Assembly: GCA_021818605.1 (NCBI GenBank)
Contig: JAKAUH010000280.1
Span: forward strand, 1-6,410
Direction: 5' to 3'
Source of the DNA: Planctomycetota bacterium
GTDB lineage: Bacteria > Planctomycetota > Planctomycetia > Isosphaerales > Isosphaeraceae
DNA: 6,410 bases
The position numbers and the translations under genes were made by a program. The notes beneath the pieces were generated by a model. It saw only the letters and a list, made by a program, of their open reading frames with translations, searched no databases and had not been told where the DNA came from. This document shows positions 1 to 4,890 of this stretch, in pieces. Numbering within the stretch: the first letter of the stretch is position 1; each line of letters opens with the position of its first letter.

Positions 1-2
1 CT

Positions 3-194
3 TCGCGGGAGGCTCGCGGCAAACGGGGAGCGTATCGCGTTGGCTATGTCCGATTTCGCGAGTTTGGCTTCATCCTGCTGGTGACGGCCTGGGGCAAGAG
101 CGAACGGTCGGACCTCTCTGCGGGTGACCGCCGTGCCGTGGCGGCGATTGTTCGCGACATCCACAGGGCATTGGAGGGGAGGAGACGTCGATGA
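3..194 (+). CDS. HigB/RelE-like toxin, C-terminal part (5' end outside window)
   Basis: An open frame enters from the left edge (first full codon at 3) and ends with TGA at 192-194, giving 63 residues. The visible end holds the pattern RVGYVRFREFGFILLVTAWG, then KSERSDLSAGDRRAVAAIV. This is the typical last beta-strands and final helix (aromatic/aliphatic strand, then AKNEK-DLS-like turn) of HigB-type toxins in the RelE/ParE superfamily, which are ribosome-associated mRNA endonucleases. The stop overlaps the start of the HigA-like gene (ATGA at 191-194), so the two are translationally coupled in the toxin-first order usual for higBA. The tail ends in a run of arginines. The N-terminal part and promoter are outside the window, so completeness cannot be judged. 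Family assignment is by eye from the short C-terminus and the partner gene. Confidence 0.75.
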   Translation, partial: SREARGKRGAYRVGYVRFREFGFILLVTAWGKSERSDLSAGDRRAVAAIVRDIHRALEGRRRR

Positions 195-553
195 AGCGGG
201 CACAGAAGCTCTCGCCGAAAGGCGTGAAGATCGTCGCGGCCCTGGAGCGGTTCCGCGACGCGATCGACTCTGGTGAGCCGATCGAGAGGCGCTACACGGT
301 GCGTCGGGTGAAGGTCGACCTGACGCCCCGTAGCTTCGGCCCGGAGGATGTCCGGGGAATCCGCGCGATGATGGGGGTGAGCCAGCCGCTCTTCGGTCAG
401 TTCCTGGGGGTGGACGTCAAGACGGTTCGCTCGTGGGAGCAAGGACGCCGCGTTCCGTCGGGGATGGCCCGCCGGTTTCTCGAAGAGATCCAGGCGGCCC
501 CGGATCACTGGCGAAGCCGCGTTGAGGCTGTCCTGGGTGCGCCGGACGCATGA
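191..553 (+). CDS. HigA-like antitoxin, XRE-type helix-turn-helix protein
   Basis: 120 residues. The start ATG at 191 is supported by a strong Shine-Dalgarno (AGGAG at 180-184, six bases before the ATG) and by overlap with the toxin stop. Residues about 54-100 form a Cro/C1-type HTH: VRGIRAMMGVSQPLFGQFLG, then VDVKTVRSWEQGRRVPSG, with the SQ..F...LGV...TV..WE.G...P spacing typical of HigA/XRE antitoxins. The N-terminal 45 residues are basic and probably form the toxin-binding part, as in other HigA proteins where the antitoxin neutralises the endonuclease and represses its own operon. No operator can be assigned because the promoter lies upstream of the window. The length is normal for the family and nothing looks broken. 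Only 6 bases separate its stop from a GTTAGAC sequence that may be a cassette recombination site. Confidence 0.85.
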   Translation: MKRAQKLSPKGVKIVAALERFRDAIDSGEPIERRYTVRRVKVDLTPRSFGPEDVRGIRAMMGVSQPLFGQFLGVDVKTVRSWEQGRRVPSGMARRFLEEIQAAPDHWRSRVEAVLGAPDA

Positions 554-559
554 CAACGT

Positions 560-566
560 GTTAGAC
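560..566 (+). other. GTTAGAC: possible integron core site (R' box) at the left edge of a cassette-like unit
   Basis: The heptamer fits the integron core consensus GTTRRRY and is the exact reverse complement of GTCTAAC at 811-817. It sits 6 bases after the higA stop and 17 bases before the GTG of the next gene, the short spacing usual for a cassette gene. The bases before it (CGCATGACAACGT) vaguely resemble the right half of an attC, but no convincing left half (RYYYAAC) can be found in the 3' end of higA. A degenerate heptamer can occur by chance, so this call depends on the attC-like hairpin downstream. Confidence 0.4.
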
Positions 567-583
567 CGCGAGGGGCTCCGGCG

Positions 584-853
584 GTGGACATCGAACCCGG
601 CCAAACCAAGTGCTGCGACGAGTGCGGAAGCGACTACCTGGCCGCAGCATCCCAGATGTCGCACCTGTGCCCCGAATGCGCTCACTGGCTCTATGGGTAT
701 CCCCGGTGCGGCCACGAATTCGCTGAGGGGCGCTGCTCGAAGTGCGGTTGGGACGGCTCGGTCTCCGCATACCTTCGCACGTTGCAGGCTCAGGCGGCGG
801 TCAACACATCGTCTAACGAGGCGATGCAGCGGACCCGCTCCGCGGGCCGCTGA
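584..853 (+). CDS. Small double zinc-ribbon protein of unknown function, cassette-type gene
   Basis: 89 residues from a GTG at 584, chosen because GAGGGG at 570-575 is a good ribosome binding site with 8 bases of spacing. Two metal-binding clusters are visible. The first is C11-x2-C14 with C29-x2-C32, a classic four-cysteine zinc ribbon. The second is C42-G-H44 with C51-x2-C54 followed by GWDGS. C10 and H34 are extra candidate ligands. There is no signal peptide or membrane segment, so it is probably cytoplasmic. Small zinc ribbons bind nucleic acid or proteins, but I do not recognise a specific family and assign no function. Residues 76-89 (ending MQRTRSAGR) are encoded inside the attC-like hairpin, so the real domain probably ends near residue 70. 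Genes that run into their attC are common among integron cassettes. The gene looks intact. Confidence 0.65.
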   Translation: MDIEPGQTKCCDECGSDYLAAASQMSHLCPECAHWLYGYPRCGHEFAEGRCSKCGWDGSVSAYLRTLQAQAAVNTSSNEAMQRTRSAGR

Positions 854-855
854 TC
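811..855 (+). other. attC-like recombination site, truncated: R'' box plus folded stem, R' box missing
   Basis: GTCTAAC at 811-817 matches the RYYYAAC end of integron attC sites. After five bases a stem follows: GAT (823-825), unpaired G826, CAGCGG (827-832), unpaired A833, CCCGC (834-838), loop TCC (839-841), then GCGGG (842-846), CCGCTG (847-852) and ATC (853-855). All 14 pairs are Watson-Crick. Both extra bases are on the left arm, as in classical 59-base elements, where the unpaired bases set strand choice for the integrase. A complete site should continue with about five bases and GTTAGAC; instead unrelated sequence follows from 856. The site would therefore be recombination-deficient. 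A dispersed REP-like palindrome is the alternative, but the core box plus the bulge pattern favour attC. Confidence 0.6.
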
Positions 856-912
856 TGGGTCGATGGGCGCTCCTGATCAACCCGGCACATTGCATGTCCT
901 GCCATGGCCGCC

Positions 913-1168
913 TCTCGGGGCTAAGCGGGCTGTTCGACATCGCGGTGTCCGGGTCGCACATCTTCGTTACGAGCACGGGCGCTGGCACGGTCGCAGAGTA
1001 CAATACCGATGGGACCACGGTCAACGCCTCGCTCATCTCGGGGCTCAGCACGCCCACCGGCATCGCGGTGCTGGGGTCGGACATTTTCGTCGTGAACGAG
1101 AAGTCTGGCACGATCGGGGAGTACGGGACCGACGGGACGACGGTCAACGCCTCGCTCATCTCGGGGCT
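913..1168 (+). repeat. 123-bp tandem repeat inside the PEP-CTERM fragment
   Basis: The decamer TCTCGGGGCT occurs at 913-922, 1036-1045 and 1159-1168, exactly 123 bases (41 codons) apart each time. The second and third copies extend upstream to 29 identical bases (1017-1045 and 1140-1168). These are coding repeats of the propeller-type protein. The strong DNA identity over part of the unit suggests recent duplication or gene conversion. Confidence 0.85.
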
Positions 1169-1295
1169 GAACAACCGTCCCTACGGCATCGTGGTGACGC
1201 CCAGCGCGGTTCCCAAGCCCTCATCGCTCGTGATGATGGGCTTCGGCTCGGTGGCGCTGCTGGCCGCACTCCACCGCCGCCGTGGGACTGCCTGA
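913..1295 (+). pseudogene. PEP-CTERM protein with NHL-like repeats, 3' fragment
   Basis: The frame ending at TGA 1293-1295 encodes about two and a half copies of a 41-residue repeat (consensus SGL..P.GIAV.GS.IFV, then GT..EY.TDGTTVNASLI), as in the beta-propeller ectodomains of exported PEP-CTERM proteins. It then has a C-terminal sorting signal: VPKPSS, a hydrophobic stretch LVMMGFGSVALLAAL, and the basic end HRRRG. Such signals direct proteins to exosortase-dependent surface or matrix anchoring. Recognisable homology starts abruptly near 913 in mid-repeat. There is no signal peptide, ribosome site or N-terminal domain; the only nearby ATG (894) gives an unrelated leader. The motif has Lys where the conserved Glu of PEP belongs, a one-base GAG to AAG change. 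I take it as a 5'-deleted relic joined to the truncated attC-like site; the junction lies between 856 and 912. Confidence 0.75.
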
Positions 1296-1306
1296 CGCCG
1301 CGCGGC

Positions 1307-1325
1307 CCGGTGGGCGAGGCACCGG
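1307..1325. other. Short hairpin after the PEP-CTERM fragment
   Basis: CCGGTG (1307-1312) pairs with CACCGG (1320-1325) across a 7-base loop, 12 bases after the stop at 1295. There is no T-run, so it is not a canonical intrinsic terminator. The rest of 1296-1430, between two convergent gene fragments, shows no gene. Confidence 0.3.
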
Positions 1326-1397
1326 CCGGGTGTGATGACGGCCTCGGGCAATAACAAAAAGGTACGCGTTCACGGGCCGATCGCGACTTCCGGTCGG

Positions 1398-1430
1398 CGA
1401 CGCGACGAGCCGCAGCGAACAACCGCGTCG
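1398..1430 (-). terminator. Possible terminator hairpin of the DUF1254/DUF1214 gene
   Basis: CGACGCG (1398-1404) pairs with CGCGTCG (1424-1430) over a 19-base loop, directly after the minus-strand stop codon (TGA, plus positions 1431-1433). The position fits transcription termination, but the loop is long and no T-tract follows, so this is a weak call. Confidence 0.25.
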
Positions 1431-3200
1431 TCATGAAATCTGGACCAGGGACGGGAACAGGTAGCTCGAGGGCAGGCCGTCCGGATAGTTCCCGCCGGGC
1501 GGCAACGGCAGGATCGAGGGGGGCATGTCGCCGGGCTGGGCGTCGTACATCCGAATCATCGGTTCGATCGTGGTGCTCAGCGTGGTCGAGTCGCCGTAGA
1601 TCGATTGCAGATACGCCGTCGAGGGCGTGGGAATCCAGTTCGTGGCCGGGACTCCATTCGGCAAGGTCGGTGACAGCCAGATGGTGTACGAGCCCGCCGG
1701 GAAGCCCGGCACGGAGCCGTCGTTGGCCTTGAGCTGCCCGTCCTCGATCTGGGTGGAACCGAGCTGAGAGACCGGCTGGATCAGCCCGAGATCGAGCGGA
1801 GTGCTCGATCTGAGCGGGGTGCTCAGCGTCACGATCCCATTCGGCCCGCCGGAATACTGGATGGGTACCCCGTTGCTGGAAAGGTCCTGCTTCCACTGCG
1901 TCGAAATCTGGAACGTGGCGTTGCCGTTGCTCTGGACCGGCGTCGACGCGATGTAATAAGGCGCGTCCGGCGTGAGGCCATACGCGGTCGCACCGGCGCC
2001 GAACATGATCGGGGTGCTCGCCGAGAGCACCCCCAGATTCGAGGCGGGGATGGTGATCGTGTTCGCCCTCGTGTCGATCGAGAGCACCGGCGTGGCAGCC
2101 GTCGAGTACGCCGTGTTCAGCACGCTCGCCTGCGAGAGGAACGGCGCGGCCGCCTCGGAACTATCCGGCTGGTACAGGGTCAGCGACCAGAACCCGATCG
2201 GCGATCCGCCGGCGTTCAACGCCAGTGGGGGTTCGATCCCCGTCACCGGGTAGCTGGCATAGCTGGCCTGCGGCAACGTGAACGTGACCGCGTAGGTGTT
2301 GTTTCCGTCCAGGGGCGCGAGCGAGCTGCCGTTCGTGAAAGTTGGCGCGTACAGCCCGTCGATCGGCAGATTCGGGAATCCGCCCGCGATGACGCCCACG
2401 GCTCGATATTGATAACCGGTCACAGTGTTGGGATATGTACCGAAGTCGTGGTTGATGTACGACCAGTAGTTGGTCGCCGACGTCGGCGGCGTCTCCAGCT
2501 TCGCCTGGATCGCATTTTTCCCGTCCTCAAACCCCTGCTGCAAGGCTTTCAGCTCGGCGGGCCCCCAGCCCCTGGGAATTCGGAAGCCGTTCGCCGTCAG
2601 CCCGATCGAGCGGAACAATGCCAGCGTCGACCGCTGCCCGGCCGAGGGGACGAAGTAGAGGCGCCTCGCGCCGGCCTGTGGCGTCAGGTATGCGGGTAGC
2701 CGGGACACGGGCGTGCCGCCGATGCCCGTCAAGCGGTTCGGCAGCGGATTCAGCCGGAGCGACTGTCCCACCTGCTTGAAGAACGCCACCGCGTTCGTGG
2801 GCGTGTTTTGCCATCGCTGCGCGCGCCGCAATTGCTCGGCTGTCGGCGTCATCAACGCATAAGACTTCGGCGTGACCGGCTGGTTCCCGTTCGCCTGGAA
2901 CTGCCGGAGGGTGTTGAGCGTGAAGTTCTTCGCCAGCGTGTTGTACGTGTTCTCCACCGAGGTCGGGCTGCCGATGGGCGCCAGGGTATCGGCGAGCAGC
3001 CGCACCAGCATCTCGCCGCGATTGGTGTCGAGCGTGATCACGGGGAATGTAAAGCCGCGGAGGGTCACGTTCTTGCGATGGGCGAACGGAGATCTCGGCC
3101 CGACAAGCAGGTACGACTCGGGCGAGTTCGACGGCACCGTTCGGGTCCCGGGATCGGAGACGACGTTGATGAAGTTGTCGAAGATCTGAGTGACCTGATA
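1431..3200 (-). pseudogene. DUF1254/DUF1214 domain protein, 5'-truncated at an IS630 element
   Basis: Homology runs from the IS edge (Y-Q-V-T-Q-I-F-D-N-F from position 3200 downwards) to the stop at 1431, about 590 codons with no internal stop or frameshift. The start holds the end of the DUF1254 domain (DNFINVVSDPG, then YLLVGP). Numbering from the GTG at 3137, DUF1214 begins near residue 225 (YRAVGVI, NTYAVTFTL, PIGFWSLTLYQP) and finishes near 480-535 (GSYTIWL, TNWIPTP, IRMYDAQPGD). Between the halves, residues about 348-450 form an extra beta-rich module. Family members are usually exported and have no firmly established reaction. The 5' end, with signal peptide and first half of DUF1254, is missing. 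The GTG at 3137 is internal to the conserved region and is not a true start. The intact reading frame suggests the loss is recent. Confidence 0.85.
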
Positions 3201-3226
3201 TTGAGCCCTGGGTAAGTCAGTTTACA
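3201..3226 (+). repeat. IS630 left inverted repeat
   Basis: 26 bp, 21 of them matching the right repeat. Conserved blocks are TTGAGCC (3201-3207), GGTAAGT (3211-3217) and TTTACA (3221-3226). The last block doubles as a candidate -35 box. Confidence 0.9.
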
Positions 3227-3248
3227 AACCGTCGTGCGGTGGTACGAT
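3221..3248 (+). promoter_or_regulatory. Candidate promoter of the IS630 transposase
   Basis: TTTACA (3221-3226) and TACGAT (3243-3248) are separated by 16 bases and match sigma70 consensus at 5/6 and 4/6 positions. Transcription would begin near 3255, essentially at the ATG at 3256, and no Shine-Dalgarno is visible before that ATG, so the mRNA may be leaderless. The -35 box lies in the inverted repeat, so bound transposase could repress it. This assumes E. coli-like promoter rules. Confidence 0.4.
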
Positions 3249-3255
3249 CGTATGC

Positions 3256-4280
3256 ATGTGGCAACCTCGAAGATTGACCCCCGAACAAATCGAAGAGCGT
3301 CGGCTCGAAGCTGGCCGGTTGCTCCGCGCCGGCCAACTGTCCCAGGCCGAGATCGCTCGCCAAATGGGTGTCAGCCGGACGGCGGTGAGCCGATGGGCGC
3401 AGCAACTTCAAGTCGGCCCCCGGGGAGTTGCGGCCCTGAAGAACCGCCGCAAGTCGGGACGTCCACCGCGGCTGACAACCGCGCAGTGGCGCGAACTGCT
3501 CAAGATCCTCAAGAAGGGGGCGATCCCATCCGGCTTCGAGACCGAGCGCTGGACCCTGCCCAGGATCCGCGACGTGATCGCCCGCCGTTGGGGAGTGAGC
3601 TACCATCCGGCCTACCTCTCGGTCAAACTGCGGAAACTGGAGTGGTCGCCGCAGGTCCCAGCGGTCCGGGCCCGGGAGCGCGACGAGGAATTGATTCGGG
3701 CCTGGCTCGAACGCGACTGGCCGCGCATCAAAAAAAAGCTCGGCGCCGCGGTGCGGTGATCGTCTTCATCGATGAGACAGGGTTCTCCTACCAGGTCGAG
3801 GCCCGCACGACATGGGCTCCGAAGGGACAAACGCCCGTGTTGTGGACCGTGAGCAAGCGACGCCAGGTCTCGACGGCGATCGGGCTGACCGCGTCAGGCC
3901 GGATCTACAAGAAGCATTTCGATCACGCGATTCACGGCGAGGATATGGTGGTGCTCCTGGAGCACCTCCGGCGTCGCGTCGGTCGGCCGATGATCTTGAT
4001 CTGGGATCGGCTTCAAGCGCATCGCTCGGCGGTCGTGAAGGAGTTCCTGGCTCGGCATCCCGAGTTGGACATCGAATGGCTGCCGAAGTATGCCCCCGAG
4101 TTGAATCCCGAGGAGAGTTGTCATGGGAACGTCAAGAGCCGGTTGAGCAATGCCACGCCGGAGACGGAGAAGGAGATTCGTGAGCAGGCCGATCGCGGCT
4201 TCGCGCGACTTCGTCGCCGTCCCGATCTCGTGCTGAGCTTCTTCCACCACGCCGGTCTCCGTGTAAAGCAACTTACCTAA
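3256..4280 (+). CDS. IS630-family transposase, two frames joined by -1 frameshift
   Basis: The first frame (3256-3759) carries the DNA-binding half: an HTH at residues about 8-52 (LTPEQIEERR, LSQAEIARQMGVSRTAVSRW) and a second winged-HTH region at about 68-135. The second frame carries the catalytic half and is entered by slipping back one base on A8 at 3730-3737, giving a 341-residue protein, the normal family length. The catalytic triad is D173 in IDETGF (codon 3771), D251 in IWDRLQAH (codon 4005), and E286/E287 in APELNPEE (codons 4110/4113), a DD34-35E spacing. Without the shift, translation ends at 3759 as a 167-residue DNA-binding protein that could act as an inhibitor. No other lesion is seen, so the element may be active. 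A genuine one-base indel in the A-run is the alternative. Confidence 0.85.
3730..3738 (+). other. A8 slippery run for -1 frameshifting in the transposase
   Basis: Eight A followed by G (frame-1 codons AAA AAA AAG) sit exactly where the N-terminal frame must hand over to the catalytic frame. Slippage by one base, by the ribosome or by RNA polymerase on the homopolymer, restores the complete DDE protein. No clear stimulatory hairpin with a proper loop was found just downstream. Confidence 0.7.
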
Positions 4281-4287
4281 GGCTCAA
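4262..4287 (-). repeat. IS630 right inverted repeat
   Basis: Read on the minus strand this starts TTGAGCC and carries the same GGTAAGT and TTTACA blocks as the left end, with five mismatches in 26 positions. The transposase stop codon (4278-4280) lies inside it. Confidence 0.9.
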
Positions 4288-4289
4288 TA

Positions 4290-4628
4290 ACAACATCTGG
4301 AGCCGCGGCCGGACAGGAAAATCTGGAAAACAAAATATTCAACAAAAAGAGGTCCCTGCCGCGCCGATATCATGAAATCGGAGAGCAACTTCGTGTTTGC
4401 GCTGAAACGTTTACACATCACGCCCTTCCGTCGAGCGGTTGCTTCCTGATGCGCTCAGCGTCTCTACCCGAAGGGGCCCCTCGGCATTCGTGGTCAGGCG
4501 CTCCGCCTGACGGCCGGCTTCGGAGCCTGGCCGGGCGCCTGACCTACCGTTCGGTCCCCTGGCGCCTGTCCCAGGGAGATGCAGGTCCCGGTGAGCAGAG
4601 CCCCCGCTCGGTCTTCCGGAACAGACCG
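4290..4628. other. Gene-free stretch: AT-rich IS flank followed by a palindrome cluster
   Basis: About 4290-4440 is clearly more AT-rich than its surroundings and contains no supported gene on either strand; in particular it does not encode the missing N-terminus of the DUF1254 protein. From 4468 to 4576 the DNA is dense in palindromes: AGGGGCCCCT (4472-4481), a perfect 8-bp stem GTCAGGCG/CGCCTGAC with a CTC loop (4493-4511), GGCT/AGCC with a TCGG loop (4516-4527), and CCCTGG/CCAGGG (4557-4576). The last lies about 50 bases beyond the minus-strand sigma-factor stop and might serve as its terminator, but has no T-run. Confidence 0.5.
4493..4535. repeat. REP-like double-hairpin unit, copy 1
   Basis: A perfect 8-bp hairpin (4493-4511) is followed by CTGACGG, GGCT-TCGG-AGCC and GCCGGG. 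The same order recurs at 6352-6383. The shared core is 4507-4535 here (29 bases) against 6357-6383 (27 bases), with about four differences. Extragenic palindromic repeats of this type are usually dispersed; two copies flanking the sigma/IS4 remnants is what can be seen here. Confidence 0.5.
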
Positions 4629-4890
4629 TCACCCGTCGCGACACCGGCGGGCGAACAATTCTGCCACGTCCTGGCGTTTCCTCCGAACCGTTCGCTCCGA
4701 AATGCCCAGTCGCTCCGCGATCTCCTGGCACGTCTGTCCGTCGCGGAGGCTCCGGGCAATCTCACGAAGCGAAGGGTCCTGGATGGAGTCGATGAAATGG
4801 TCAAGCTCGTCCGACCGCCCGGCCATCGACCCGTCAGACGACTGCGGAGCCGGTCGAAGGTCAAGGTCCACGTCGACCTGCTGATAATCT
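4629..4890 (-). pseudogene. ECF-type sigma factor, C-terminal fragment (region 4)
   Basis: The minus-strand frame ending at 4629 encodes a sigma-70 region 4 HTH: SDELDHFIDSIQDPSLREIA, then SLRDGQTCQEIAERLGISER and TVRRKRQDVAELF. The D..L..IA....G.T..EIA..LG.SERTV.RK layout is that of the ECF-like sigma factors abundant in planctomycetes, which bind the -35 element through this domain. Only about 85 residues can be attributed to it. Upstream of about 4890 the same frame merely runs antisense to the IS4-type transposase, so region 2 (core binding, -10 recognition) is gone. The frame stays open to 5168, which would make a misleading 179-residue call. The break point lies around 4880-4905. A stand-alone HTH protein is possible but less likely. 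Confidence 0.65.

Larger units (their letters stand above)
3201..4287 (+). mobile_element. IS630-family insertion sequence, apparently complete (1087 bp)
   Basis: Both ends carry an inverted repeat beginning TTGAGCC, with TA directly outside each end (3199-3200 and 4288-4289), the target duplicated by IS630/Tc1/mariner-type elements. The single transposase gene fills the element. Length, TA target and DDE signature all match IS630. The left flank is the DUF1254/DUF1214 gene. The right flank does not continue that gene in any minus-strand frame, so the element probably marks a deletion or rearrangement edge rather than a simple insertion. Confidence 0.9.

Noticed and set aside
913..1168. CRISPR-like array
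   Set aside because: The 123-base period is a multiple of three, the repeats are coding and the spacers are homologous to each other.
44..1174. A 376-residue minus-strand ORF
   Set aside because: It is antisense to higA, the zinc-ribbon gene and the PEP-CTERM fragment; its repeated N-terminal segments only mirror the 123-bp coding repeat.
522..1295. A single 257-residue plus-strand ORF
   Set aside because: Its first half overlaps higA and the zinc-ribbon gene in another frame and looks like random GC-rich translation; only the part after about 913 has real repeat and PEP-CTERM character.
1156..1896. A 246-residue minus-strand ORF
   Set aside because: Out-of-frame shadow overlapping the DUF1214 end and the antisense of the PEP-CTERM fragment; low-complexity Arg/Pro/Ala composition.
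3135..3137. GTG as the true start of the DUF1254/DUF1214 gene
   Set aside because: Homology continues upstream in frame to the IS edge at 3200, so this GTG is an internal Val codon.
4284..4424. A 46-codon minus-strand ORF running into the IS end (starts MCKRFSANTK)
   Set aside because: No ribosome binding site, no recognisable domain, and its stop is supplied by the IS inverted repeat; tested as a possible DUF1254 N-terminus and does not fit.
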